Origin: Vairimorpha ceranae
Taxonomy: Eukaryota > Microsporidia > Nosematidae
Direction of reading: 5' to 3'
NCBI RefSeq assembly: GCF_000988165.1
Contig: NW_020169299.1
Coordinates: 1 to 64,000, forward strand
DNA length: 64,000 bases
Numbering within the stretch: position 1 is the first letter of the stretch; every line of letters begins with the position of its first letter. The notes under the pieces are model-generated. The model was not told the origin of the DNA and did no database searches. It saw only the letters and a list, made by a program, of their open reading frames with translations. Position numbers and translations under genes: made by a program. Positions 1 through 12,165 of the stretch are shown here, in pieces.

Positions 1-566
1 ATACTACCACCACCATGTTTTACTGTGGGTTTTAAATTTTTTTTATTATATCTTTGACCAACTTTTTTTCGCACATAAACTCTTCCATAAGTGCCAAATA
101 GATTTATCTTTGTTTCATCACTAAAAATAACCTGATTCCATCTCTTATCAGAGTAGCAAGCATGTTTACTTACTTGCCCATTGTTTTCTTACCACGATAT
201 GCTTTTTAGACAGAAATGGCTTTTTACATGCAATCCTACCATGTAATCCTATTTTACACAAATTATCTCGTATACATCGAAAAGATATATTTTTTTAGCT
301 ATTTTTCTTGAGTTCTACAGCAAGCTTAATACTTCCAATTTGTGGATCTGCATTTATTTTTTCAAATAAGATATATCATTACTATTAATTAATGAAGGCC
401 TACCAGAACCCGATTTTCTTTCCAATTGTCCTGTTTCATTAATTTTTTTTTTCAAAACTGTCGATTGGCTTATCAAAAACTTTTTTGCAATTTCTTTTTG
501 TTTCCAACCAATTTCTAAGAAAGCCTTAATCTCGAACTTTTCACTCAAAGATAATTTTTGTGTCAT
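1..566 (-). pseudogene. Tc1/mariner-type transposase, decayed and cut by the window edge
   Basis: Minus-strand remnant of a Tc1-like DDE transposase. The intact N-terminal piece (354-566, 70 aa) is a helix-turn-helix paired-like domain followed by the GRPS linker typical of Tc1 proteins. Beyond a frame break near 354 the reading continues toward position 1 in another frame with at least one stop. It reaches WNQVIFSDETK, which holds the first catalytic Asp, and then KHGGGS, both hallmarks of Tc1. The second Asp and the final catalytic residue lie outside the window. Frame breaks make it inactive. Family assignment is confident; the subfamily is not known. Confidence 0.88.
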
Positions 567-762
567 AAGGGATAAAAATAAAGTTTTTTAAAGTTTTAAA
601 TAAAATTTTCCTGCCAAAAAAAATATTCCTTTTTTTTTGCCACCTAAAATAAAAAATTTTTAAAAAACATTGTAAATTTCTCTCAGTGTATTTCAAATTT
701 TTTATCAAGGTAAAAAAAATCAAATGATGTAGCTATAAAGTGTATGATTACTATACTATTCA

Positions 763-789
763 AATATTCATTTTTTTGCCACTACTGTA
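763..789. repeat. Terminal inverted repeat of the first Tc1-like element
   Basis: Read on the minus strand this begins TACAGTAGTGGCAAAAAAA, matching the TA-CAGT end of Tc1 elements and lying just upstream of the transposase start. A similar motif (GGCAAAAAAAAAGGAATATT) recurs about 120 bases further in, around 619-645, suggesting a doubled (IR/DR-type) end. The partner end lies outside the window. Confidence 0.6.
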
Positions 790-2585
790 TGTATTATTTA
801 AAATTGATTAAATTAAGCTGGGCATGTTTAAAATGTACCATCAGCCGAAAATAAGATAATAATTAAAGCTTGTTTAACAACATTATTGTTCCAAAAAATA
901 GTAAATCTTTATTTGTCATCTAAAAAGCTATCATATTGTAAAAACTTATAATTAGATATTGTATTTAAATATTTAATGGAAAAACAAAACTGGCGCCAAG
1001 TGCTTAATTTACCAGTCTAGCCATTTTCCTTCTTATGTTTTGTTTAATACCACACATGAGTCCTAAATGCATTCTTTCTTTATCATCTAAACTTACCGAA
1101 TTTTTTGCTATCGCTTCATTAATTAGCATATTTTTTTAAAAGAATCAACATAAAAGTTTTGAATAGTAACTAGCGTTTTCATAAAAGAAACAGTCATTGG
1201 TTCATAGGAAAAAGCCTAAATTTTTTATCAATTAATTTATTTCTTATTAAATTTTGAGATGTCCTCATGCTTTAGATAGAGCTCTATTAGGCTTTTGTTA
1301 ATATTTTATTTTTAATTAATGTTTTTTATCGTATTAATTATATTTTGATTTCCTTTTAAAATTCATATCCTTAAATAAAATATTCTTTTAAACAAAAAAT
1401 TTTAAATTTGGAAGGGAAAATTAACAGGACTTTTTTACTTAAGATTCTTGTCATTAATTTGGTCATAACAAATTTATGTACACCTTTCCTGGACAACTTT
1501 TTCAATAACAATATCAGACAGATTCATTTTTGTTTTCTCTTTCTTTGATATTTAAAGCTTTTTGATATCAGAATTCGCATATTTTTTTCTAAATCTATCA
1601 TAATAAAGCTAATCTCATGTTTTAAGATATAATTTTTAGGTCGTCAAAATTTACTTTTTGGGATTACTTTTTAAAAAGAATTTTTTTATATTTTAACGAA
1701 ATTGAGGCAGAACAAATATCAAAACCTTAAACAATTTAATGTATACAGCACATCCATTACACATGTACATGTTTATATTAAATTTGTAACTAGTTATTTT
1801 TTAGGTCTTTACGTATAATTTCTAATACTTTTAGTTGGTTAAAACATATAATAGCTGCACGATTTTTGGCTAATCTCGTAATAAAATATTTCCTTCTTAT
1901 TTTTAAAATGTTGCACGAATCAATTAAAAGTAGTTTTTTTTATATTCAATAGTTTTAAAAAAATGCCAGTTCATCAGATTTTTATAGCATTCTTTGAATT
2001 ACAAAGTTTTCAGATCCCCTATACATCACAAAATAAATATTTCTTTAATTCTCAGTGTCATGATACAGCTGACACATGACCATCAGTCACTGTTTGTTGA
2101 ATCAATTCTTGTGTGATTAAACAAACAAGTGAGTATTCCCTGTAGATCACTCTTTTCGATTTTCTTTTAGCTTAGATTTAATATATTGCATTCCTATATT
2201 GTTTGTTTATATAATCCTTAATTAAGTAAAAACTATAAATAGGATTTTTACCCATAAAAAAAATGATGGACAATGGGATTAACAAGAAACCTTCACACAG
2301 ACTTTCACGGTGCTTTTCAAATAAACATAATTTTCCTTTAAAATCTTCTAAATTGGACACTCAGATTAATCCTTTTTACGCTTTGGTAATTTTTTTTGTC
2401 TCTTTGAGAAATTAAAAACATTTAAGTAATTTTAAAATTATTTAATATTTAACATTTTAGAAAAAAAATTTAAACTTTTAATATTTATGACATAGAGAAC
2501 ACAATAATAACTCTTTAAAAACACTTTTACCGTTGTTTTTACATAACATAAATTGTGCCAAATAAATATTTGCTAACTTTTTAGT
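790..2585. other. Gene-free AT-rich DNA
   Basis: No supported gene. Only short chance reading frames and homopolymer runs are visible; the single 60-codon minus-strand frame near 2178-2360 has no family resemblance and no CCC start motif. Confidence 0.5.
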
Positions 2586-2589
2586 TCTA

Positions 2590-2985
2590 TTTCTGAAAGG
2601 TATGCTTCTTTTAGTGGCATTCTACGTGTCTTCAATTGTATTTGTACGTACATTGCCTATTTTTTAAGCGAATTCTTTTGAATTATTAACTGTTTTATGA
2701 GCTAGAAATATACGGCCTAAAGCTCTATAGAGTTTACAATAGTCTAAATATATTATATGCGTGTATTTGCTCACAAAATATTTTTTCTAAAGCTTCTTTA
2801 CTGCAATTTTCTACAGGAACACAGAATACCTTTGTGTATTTTTTTCGACATCTCCAAATACCCATACACCACTGACGTTGTAGCCTTTATTATACTTCTT
2901 TTTTCCAAATTTACTCGCGTCTATTTCTATAATACTTTTGTTACTCGCAATTTCAACAATTTCAGATATACTTTAAAATAGCAAT
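2590..2985 (-). pseudogene. Merlin (IS1595/ISXO2-like) transposase relic
   Basis: On the minus strand, around 2930-2840, the sequence reads IEIDASKFGKKKYNKG then GVWVFGDVEK, the first catalytic block of Merlin/ISXO2-like transposases; the usual Glu after the Asp is Ala here. About 200 bases downstream, near 2650-2605, comes a VNNSKEF then RTNTIED block carrying the catalytic Glu, interrupted by stops. The middle Asp block is not recognisable. An inactive copy. The zinc-ribbon N-terminus was not located, so the outer limits are uncertain. Confidence 0.78.
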
Positions 2986-2999
2986 ATGATTGAACTTAT

Positions 3000-5200
3000 A
3001 AATAACATCAGAAACTTGATTCCTCAAAATACATCTAATTTGTGCAATAAAAGTATAAGAAATAGATATAAAAACATCTCAATTATTTTAAGAAATGTTA
3101 AAATTTGGTAGTTTAATACTAGAAAAACAAGCATTCTTAAAAATTAACTATCTATGGTTTTGCAGCTTTTCGTACAAATAGCTATAGTTCCTGTATAAAA
3201 AGTTGTTTTTTCACCCCATTTTAAGCAGTTTTTTGATTAAATATAATCTTTGGGTTGTTGCAATAAATACTGGTATTCTCTCTTTGTGCAACATTTTTAA
3301 AAAAGGGTAAAAATTTTATTTCGAAAGTAGTTAAAAGAGTGCAACTATTTGTTGCAAAATCCTATGGCAATATTAGCAAAGAGCTGGTCGGTGAACAGAA
3401 GGTTTTTTATTACAATTACTCCCTGATAAAAAAAGGTTGGGTTAGCACACAAATATGGTTAATTAAAAATACGTGCTTAGATTGATTCTCATTAAATGAA
3501 TGCAGATGACCGGAATTCTTATTCTGCATTGGTATGTACCTGTGTTTCATCCTGCGAAAAATGTAGGAATTCTAAAAAATTTTATTTAAAATAAAAATTT
3601 TTTATAAAAAAGAAGGAAAATTTAATGTTATAATAAAACCCACAAATCCCTTTTAATTTATAAAATTAAATTAATTGTAATATTCTTATCATCAATCAAT
3701 CAACTATATTATAAAAATATCTAAAAAATGCACCATAGTAGATTTTGATAATATAAAAAAGAAAGTGTAAAGAATTATACATAAATTTTTGCAAAGCTGT
3801 AACATACAATTGAAATAAGAAAAAGCACATGAGCATTTTCTGTGCTTTAGTTTCGCTTAAACAAGAACCCTTGAGCTAGTATATACAGCTTGTTTCAAAA
3901 AAAAACAAATATAAATTTTACTGGTATAAATTTATCAATAAAATTATCTGATTTAATAAGTTTATGTGGTATTTTATAAGACAAACAAATAAATAAAAAA
4001 GGCTAACTAGCAGTTTTAGTATATATTTAGTATTATTATAAATATTTGAATTATAATCAATAATCAATGTTTATATTTTACTTTATTATTTGTATATTTA
4101 ATTAGTTTTTATTTATTTATTAACAATTAAAACTATAAATAAAAAAAATACCGTTACTCATACGAGCTGAAAGAACAGTGAACTATAAATAATTCAGCCA
4201 ACTTGATGTCCGAAAATAATGTAAATTAAACCTTTATAAAAAACTATTGACAACATACTAGAGGCCTTTTATCAGTATGCTACATCAGTTTCCTTAGCTC
4301 TGGTGGTCGCCTGCCTGGCAGCAAATATTGCAAAAGACCTTACAATTTTTTTTATATTCTTCGTAAGTTTTAATTAGTAATTTGATTGTAAAATGTGCAT
4401 AAAATAATCACTATTGGTTTATTATAATTTTATTGGTCCAATATTAAACTTTAAAAAGTATAGCACGTATAGAGGCATAACGTACAATTGATATAATAAG
4501 TAGCTTGTTAGTATATGTCGAGTTTATTCCAATTTTAAACGCGATAGCTTAAATTAATTAAAGAATAAAATATAATTTAAAATTCAAAAAAAAGATAAGA
4601 CGAGCTTTAGTAAAAAAACACTCTTTTAGCCATTATTTTGATAAAAAGAATTTAATGAATAAGATAATTAATTTATTATAATATTTTTTCTCATATAATA
4701 AAGTTCCTTCAGTACAGGACAAAATTTAATATATATGTGTCATGTTGCTATTACATGATGACATTTTTATTCTATTTGCTTACACTTAATCTGTTTGCAT
4801 AATCCTTTTCTAAAAAAACTAATTATTTTACTATTTAAATTCCATACATTTAGTTTTTGCACTTTTATCTAGCAATTTTTGTTTATACGTTTGATTTTAT
4901 CCATTTATTAATGAATACATTTTTAGCTGGAACCCCAACGCGAAGCAATATGAGCTCAGCTAGACGCCTATGTAAATAAACGATCTTACTTTAAAAGCTT
5001 TTCAACCCCGACAATACGTCAAGCATTTTTATATTGCAACACGATAGTTCAAAATTGGATTATCGATTTCATAAATGCAAAAATATGCTATCGTAATTTT
5101 ATAATCTAGTCCTAAAATTTTTATAAAATATAACGTTAACCTATTAAAATAAAATAACAAAAAATTGGTTTATCTTACAATTTAAATTAAATCATTTATT
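3000..5200. other. Gene-free AT-rich DNA
   Basis: About 2.2 kb with no coding sequence, RNA gene or repeat I can support. The part just after 3000 may include the lost N-terminal end of the neighbouring Merlin relic. Confidence 0.45.
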
Positions 5201-5205
5201 TTACT

Positions 5206-5643
5206 TTAACTTGTAGAATTTATTGATAAAGCCAAATCAAAAAGTTTGAAGTAAAAAAGTAAAGAAAAAAGAATATCACACACAAATACTACGTAATAAT
5301 AAATTGGCATATTTATCATTATACTTATGAAAATTCCAAGAGATGAAGTCGTAATAATAGCTATACATAATGGAATAGCTCCATATTTAATACATCTCAA
5401 GTGAAATTTATGATCATTCCAAAAGCCAAAGTACGATATTTGATCAGAACTTTTAATAGAATCTGTTGAGTTCATTCTTTCATAACCTGCATTCTTTGGT
5501 GTTAACTTTAATGATATGTAGTTAATTTTAGATTCTTTTGTATTTAAGTTATCATTATTTTGCATATCAATTACTGGAGTCAAACTTGCATTTGATAGCA
5601 GTATACTAAACATGAGTACTTTTTGATAAAATTTGGGATCCAT
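5206..5643 (-). CDS. Small secreted/membrane protein, family member A
   Basis: 145-residue protein with no recognised function. Residues 1-20 (MDPKFYQK followed by a hydrophobic stretch ending SNAS) look like a signal peptide. Residues 21-80 are polar and Asn/Ser-rich. Residues about 87-110 and 113-133 are two hydrophobic helices. It is clearly related to the proteins at 15576 and 18075: shared FYQK-type leader, LSNA before the predicted cleavage site, DNLNT (with the 18075 copy) and DQI...FW...CIKY..IPL (with the 15576 copy). The ATG is preceded on its strand by CCCCA, the local start signature, and by a CTATTTAT box shared with the other two members. Probably a lineage-specific exported or surface protein; topology is predicted by eye. 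Confidence 0.8.
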   Translation of the reverse strand: MDPKFYQKVLMFSILLSNASLTPVIDMQNNDNLNTKESKINYISLKLTPKNAGYERMNSTDSIKSSDQISYFGFWNDHKFHLRCIKYGAIPLCIAIITTSSLGIFISIMINMPIYYYVVFVCDILFSLLFYFKLFDLALSINSTS

Positions 5644-5870
5644 TGGGGATTATAAAAAATAATATAAATAGCTAAAAATTAATTAATTTTTTTTAAAAAT
5701 TGTGACTTTGTCAAAAAAATGATAAATTTTTTTATACAAACATATATTTTTTTTACATAAAAATGTATTTATAGAACACTTACATAAATAAGAAATTTAT
5801 TAATTATTTATCGTTTATCAAATTTAAGTAAACTATATAAAACTAATTTACTTTTTTCTTTTTAAAAGAA
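5644..5870 (-). promoter_or_regulatory. Conserved upstream module of family member A
   Basis: Read toward the gene: GATAAATAATTAATAAATT about 180 bases out, then AATTAATTAATTTTTAG, CTATTTATATTATTTTTT about 15-35 bases out, and CCCC just before ATG. The same blocks in the same order precede the paralogues at 15576 and 18075, so the module was either duplicated with the gene or kept for co-expression. Confidence 0.65.
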
Positions 5871-5899
5871 TTCGTTAATTATACTTTTTATGAAATACT

Positions 5900-8500
5900 T
5901 TTAATAATTTTAATAAAAAATTTTGTTTATAAAGTGATATATAACTTTTTACACTTTAAAATTATAAAAAAGTTTATTTAATGTATAAATTTTATAAATA
6001 TCATTTTTTAAATATTGTCGTATCAAATAAAAATGGAATACAATTTTATATAAAATATACGTTTAATTAAAAATTTTCTTAGACAACTTATATTTGAATA
6101 AGATAGTCTATAGTTTACTGAAAGTATCAATGATATTTATTACCTGTTAAATTATTTGTGATAATATAATCACATGTCAAAAAGTCAAATTTTTAGAAAA
6201 AATGAATTTTTAAAAATTTTTTATTCCAAAAAAAGATAAAATGAGAAGGATAAAATAATTCTTATGCTGAAAATGTTTTTTAATGTTTAACAAAAATTAT
6301 AAAATAAAAATCCTAATAGTTATAGTAGTTAAAGGTCAGAAGAGCCATTTTTTAAAAGTTGTTTTAAAATATTTAGAATCTTAAAACAAACTTGAGTGTA
6401 ACTTTGTTATCATTTTTTTAGATCTAATTAATCAGTTATTGTAGTGTGTGAGAGATACCAAGTCTTATAAACGATAATTTCAACTAAGAGGAATATATTA
6501 ATTTTTGTCTTGTCTTGTTAGCATGGTACAATTATTTGTCATTAGTAATTTATAAAACTAATGATCTTAGAAATTAATAATAACCTTCTCTAAATCAAAA
6601 CATTCTTGTTTGATATCAAAAATATAAATGACCGAAAGAAGCAACGAGATATAGAATCTCACAATAAGCGCAATAAAAAAATAAATAAAAGATATTATTA
6701 GACTATTAGTAGTATAACTTGTTTTAAAAAACAATTTTATACCAGTGTTATCTGGCAATTTTTTAAATTAAAGAATATTCAAAAAAATATTTTTAAATAT
6801 AAATATTTTGATTTTAAAATAGTTACATGTTGTCAATTAAAAGATTAAATTTTTATGTATGGCGTGTTTGCCACGAATTGTGCCTGTGGCAAGAAAATAT
6901 TTGATGATGCTACGAGAAGACCCGTAAATTACCGAGTAAAAAGTGTTTTTATTACAATAAGTTTAATTCGTAGAGATGTTGTGACGATTAAAAAGTGTTC
7001 GGTGATTAGAACTATTTTGACACACCTTAGTTAATTAATTTCCTTATTTATATTTAAGGGTAACCAATAAACATACTTGTTTAAGAAATGTACCAATATT
7101 TTAGTTAAATTACTACTGCATATGACGTTTCAAATTATAATAATACTTTATTGATTTATTAAAAAAAACATGGTATGAAATAAATCAAAAAATAAATATA
7201 GTTCATCAGTACTTAGCCAATTGGGTACATGTTGTGACCTCGGGTGGGGCGGCCAAAACGAAAGTATTTCTCCAGGGGGGAGCAAATAAATTTGAACTTC
7301 TTAAAACCAACTTGCTTATTACTTTTTATATCCATCTTTGTGGTTCCCTCGTTATAGTGTATTTCACGCCTCTTCATTTTTGCGTTACCCTTCTTTCAAG
7401 AATTTTAATTTATAAAAAATAAAATTCTAGAAGATTTATTTTTGAAAAATTATTATAAAAAGAAAAATATAAAAAATAATGTTGTTGGATGCCACAATAC
7501 GAATTTTTTTTTGTTATAAAACTTGTCATTATTCCTTCTTAAATTTTTTACAATCTTGTGATATTTATAATATACATTATTTTGAAATAATAATACAATG
7601 GAAATGAAGCGAAGCAGCGAAAATTGAACTTTATCAAGAAATTCTTTTTATATGTAGAATAAAATATATTGTGATAAGAGTACCATTTGTGTATTTTTTT
7701 ATTTTTAATGTGTTAAAGTAATATTTAATTGATTAAAATCAATCGCGGTGCATATCATTTTATACAAATAAATTTTTTACTTAATTGAAAAAATAAATGT
7801 TTATTTACTTATAAAAATAAATAAAATAATCTATTAACAACTTAAATAAATTTTTAAAAAGGCATTTACTATTCATTTGTTAAAACGACCTGCACATAAA
7901 TTGTTTTTCAATTTTTTTCTTTCAAATTTATTTATATATAATATGTCTAAAATAATAAAATATTTTTTTATTTTACCTATAAAAGATGAGAGCTTTACAA
8001 TTTTAAAGTAAAAAATATGTTTGACTTAAATTGCCTTTATCTAAAACTATAGGTTTTACATAAATTAAAACAAAAAATTTATTTATATCCATGAACGTAT
8101 TTAATTGCGTTTTTCTCAAATAATATATGTCTGTATAATAATTTTAAATTTAGTTTATGATGATTAGATTTTTTTATAGTCAGATAGAAAGACGAGAAAA
8201 AGCGGAGAGGGTTTAAAAACGTAAACAAATATCAAAAAATAACTTAGTTTAAAATAGTATACTATTTTTTCAATTTAAAATTTCTTTATAAATAACAAAT
8301 CAACCCGTTAAACCATAAATTCTAAATATTGAATTTATGTTTTTCAAATAATAAAAATTACTTTTCCATTTAATCCCATATTTATATTATTTGTAGGAAT
8401 TTAAACTTTGTTGAATATGCTGGATAAAAATCTATAGATTAATTTTCTTTTTTTTATTTTTTTCTTCAATAAACAGTAATAATCGATCAAAAGACCCATA
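5900..8500. other. Gene-free DNA with one GC-richer patch
   Basis: No supported gene. Positions about 7221-7292 are distinctly GC-richer (CCTCGGGTGGGGCGGCC, then CTCCAGGGGGGAG) than the surroundings. This may be a transposon end: a similar CCCCAGGGGGAAG string lies at about 56375 downstream of a Merlin transposase. The 62-codon frame at 7234 has no ATG and I do not accept it as a gene. Confidence 0.4.
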
Positions 8501-8521
8501 ATAATCAGCTGACAGTGAATT

Positions 8522-9645
8522 CTAGGATTTAAATGGTTTCATAATTCTTACATTGTTTCTAAACTTTTTAATCTTTTTTAAACCAAAATTGCTGGGTTCT
8601 AAGAGATACATATAAATAATTTTACAAAGTTTCATATGAGAATTTATAAAAATATTTAAAACTAGTTTCGGCGGCAGAAACGGATTTTTAAATTTATATA
8701 AAGATTTGTAATGAAGAGAAACAAATAAATTTAGAAAGTATGTCTTAAATATTGCTTCATTATTATCATCATTAATCCCACAAATCTTCTTTAAACTGTT
8801 TAAATATTCATTATAACCATCAAACTTAGCAGCGGTACCTTGTAAGCTAAATTTCTCACACAACTTAGGTTTAATATAAAGATTTGTGCTATTTAAAAAA
8901 ATCGCAGTTTTTTTAATATCTTCAATGCAAGTTTATCTAAAAATTGCTGTTCAACTGAATTTAAATATAAAAACAAAGATTCAAAAATATTTCCGATTAA
9001 TTTTTCTATATTTTCTGGAAATTCACTGTACTTTAAGGCATCAGAATAGATTAAAAACTTTAAAATAGGACAACTCATTACCATTTGACATTTTTCCTTA
9101 GTTAAGGTTATTCGTTTTGATCTGTGGGATTAAAATTATTTTTACGAGAAATATCTTTTGAATCATTGGACTTTGAACAAGCTTCTTCGCTTACACAACA
9201 ATTTTTTTTTCAAATTCGAATTCGGCTTCATATCGTCAACTGGCATCCTACTCTCAGAAGTGGTACTACATTTGTCCATTAATTAACCAATTGTCACGTT
9301 GTTTTTCAATTTCGAAGTTAAATCACCAATATCGGCCGCTATCTTACCACAACTTTTTCAATTTTTGTCTGTTGGCTCAGTATTACCAATACGGTTAATT
9401 TCAGCAACACGTTTTTTAGAAAAAAATACGCTTTTAATTATCATTAATTTTCTTGCCTTAGTAGATTTTATAGAGGCACTGTTTAAAGAAAGGAATTTTT
9501 TTAGTTTATTGTCCGACTTATTAGAATCTTTTAGTGCATTCTGACATATCATATCTTCAGCACGAAATTTGGCATTCCTCAAGAAAGAGTGATTCTTAAA
9601 ACGTGCGCAAAAACAAAAAAGAGCTAATTGGCAAATTGTAGGCAT
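8522..9645 (-). pseudogene. Broken gene of unknown function, several frame breaks
   Basis: Three successive minus-strand frames follow one another: 9645-9358 (95 aa, true ATG at 9645), about 9240-9084 reading NCCVSEEACSKSNDSKDISRK, then 9084-8893 and 8863-8522. The ATG at 9645 has ATCCCATCAAATT just upstream, the local CCC start signature. The protein pieces are Lys/Ser/Cys-containing and lack transposase motifs. The simplest reading is one gene of about 370 codons now split by at least two frameshifts. No family is recognised; sequencing error or a programmed shift cannot be excluded. Confidence 0.45.
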
Positions 9646-9659
9646 AATTTGATGGGATA

Positions 9660-10425
9660 ATTTTTTATTTAAAAACTACAAAATATTTTTAATCTATCAG
9701 AAAAAAGAACAGTCTATTATGCTCTTCCTGTCTTTACATCAAAGCTGTAAAATATTTTTCTTGAATGTTGAAATTTTTAAAAAATTGATCTATTTTTGAT
9801 TAAATTTAATTAATATTTTTCATTATTTAAAAGTAGATAAGATTTTATTTTCCTTATAGCTTTAATGTTCATTATTTTATAAACTTTTTAATAATAAAAG
9901 GTAAGTTCTGTTTTTTTATTATTTAGTAAATTTAAAGTTGATGAAAAAAAATCGATTCCATTAAAATAACACAATAAAAGATCTTTTAATGTTGCCATTG
10001 TTGGATAAAAACATAGACTTAATTTATTAAAATTATTTAAAAATATTAATGTTAAATATATTAAATCTGATTCATTTGAAAGAACATTTTAAACATATCC
10101 TAATCCCTGCAGCACTATTTATTCAATCTTCTACATTATTATTTTTTTTCAAAGTTCCTGTAATTATGTATTTTTTTAAGCTTAAATGATTAATTTTTGT
10201 TAAACAAGTTTAGATTCTAATTCTAAGTCAAGTAAACCTTTTAATAAAATATAAAGTAATACGTAACATAGTTTTATCTAAATAAATGATTGTCGCGTAG
10301 TATCAAAGTATACAAATATATCTCTCATAGCCTTAATTTTATTTTTGTTATAACAGCTTAAAGGAATAACGAAAAGCAAAGCTACAAATTATATTGTACA
10401 ATTAAAACACAACATTTATAATCCT
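9660..10425. other. Gene-free AT-rich DNA
   Basis: No gene, RNA or repeat recognised. Confidence 0.45.
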
Positions 10426-10429
10426 AGCC

Positions 10430-11100
10430 TTTCCACGAATTTGCCTATCTTTAAAAAATATAAACAAGGGTTAAAAAATAATATTAACAGCCTAATTAAA
10501 AAATCATTCAAAATATCATTAAATTCTTAAAAAAATTTCTAATTGTTTTTATCTAGGGTATTTATACTTAAATGTATACAGGATTGGCCAGTCGTCTATA
10601 CAATCACAAAACGCACTTTTTTCCTAATTGTACTTTTTATATGGATCCAAAACCCTTCAATGTTACCTGTGTGGATGTCATCTACAGATCTAAAACCTTC
10701 AAAATGAATGATGATATGTCATTGGAGTTTAAAATTCTTGCAACTACAGGTTATGACGGTTGTCCATCGGGCGAAAGAATGCTATCATTTTTAATTTTAG
10801 GCATCATAGCTGCGGTTTAATGATCCTATAATATGAATAGTACCTCTAAATCAAAATAATTTTCTCTTCTGTTCGATATATTCCGCTTAATATCCATATT
10901 GTATCTCTAGTATCATCAGCGCTCGTAGAATTTCTAAAATCTCGCTATGTAACAAAATGCTTTCATCAACCTCAACAGTTATACCACATTCTCCCAACAC
11001 AACAGCGCTTTTTTCAAGATAGTCCTTGTAACAAACTAAAAATAAAGACCTATACTTTGCAATAGTAATGCCAGATATTCCAAAAAATATCGACAATTAA
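10430..11100 (-). pseudogene. Merlin transposase relic, same subfamily as the 55.7 kb copy
   Basis: Minus-strand relic. The piece at 11096-10887 reads ISGITIAKYRSLF then VEVDESIL, the first catalytic block, and continues after frame breaks as DTRDTIWILSG and EQKRK. These match the copy at 55991-56318 (DTTIAKYNS, VEVDESVLSRK, DTRDTIWILGG, EERNFF) residue by residue until stops take over. At 10430-10485 a motif CACGAATTTGCCTATCTTT...GGGTTAAAAAAT is shared with 55195-55250, on the outer side of the other copy, and may be the terminal repeat. Several stops make it inactive. Confidence 0.75.
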
Positions 11101-11109
11101 AAGTAATTT

Positions 11110-12160
11110 AAATCACACATTAAACAATCAATAGTCTTGTTACTTTTGTAAAGATAAAGTAGAATGAATCAAAAAAATGCATTTTTGACATCCCTCCATT
11201 TTGCATCTATAATCTATACGTTATTTTTCTTGCAATTTTAAAAACAATTTAGAATATTGTCGCATTTGTAGGAGAAATTGTAGTGCTTAATAAAATTTTT
11301 AAGTACATCTAGACTTTGAAAAATTTCATGGCCTATTGTAATATTCATAAATTTATTTTTAAATCTTTTACTCCTTTTAAATGAAATTGTTAATATTTTT
11401 ATAAAAAGATTTAAATGTTTTTTGATGATGTAATATATACCAGTGTTATTGGATTTAAAAAACTTTGTGGATTTTTGAATACGGACAGTAGTACAGATAT
11501 TATTATTTTACGAGTAAAAACGACATTGTTTGTTTTTTGAAATACTCCTGATTTATACAAAAAAATTGGTGAAGTTGGTTAATTTTATAAACTTACCTTT
11601 CATATAATTAATTACGCCTTTTAGTTTTTTGACTTATTGTTTTTTTTATTTTTGCCCCTCATTTTTGATTGAAAGAAAAATGAAGTCAAATTTGTGGCAA
11701 AGGCCATATGTTCTGATAAAAATTAAGATTTTGTAGAGATTAATAAAAGATGTTGTCCAAACATTTTAGGTAAACTTTTCAATATGCCTCTTACTATGTG
11801 TAATAAACATGTTTTTATTGCATGATTGGCACACATTTTACTTTAATTAATTTTAATCTGAATCATAAAGCTAGAATCTTAAATTGTTCAATTCTGCTAT
11901 TTTCATTTAAAATTGTTTATTAATTCATTTTGTGCGTATTTTTTTAAAAAATAAGTCTATTATACGACTTATACTTTGGATAGAAGCAGTATTATAGATC
12001 TGCTGTCAAATTTAATTAAATTTTGCCGCCATTTGTGGGAATTGTCCAATGCAACAATATTATAGCATTGGATAAAGCACCTAGGCCATTTCTACTAACA
12101 TATCCGCTTTTAATCTTATAAAAGTGCATGGATTTGAAATTTTTAAAATATTTTAAATAG
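11110..12160. other. Gene-free AT-rich DNA
   Basis: The first 150 bases may continue the N-terminal part of the Merlin relic. The rest shows no gene; in particular no reverse transcriptase is visible upstream of the integrase fragment. Confidence 0.4.
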
Positions 12161-12165
12161 CCATT

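Noticed and set aside
7221..7292. GC-richer segment as an RNA gene
   Set aside because: No recognisable RNA fold or family signature; more likely a transposon end fragment.
10572..10820. 82-codon plus-strand frame
   Set aside because: It is the antisense of the Merlin relic on the minus strand, as is the 145-codon frame at 55991-56428.
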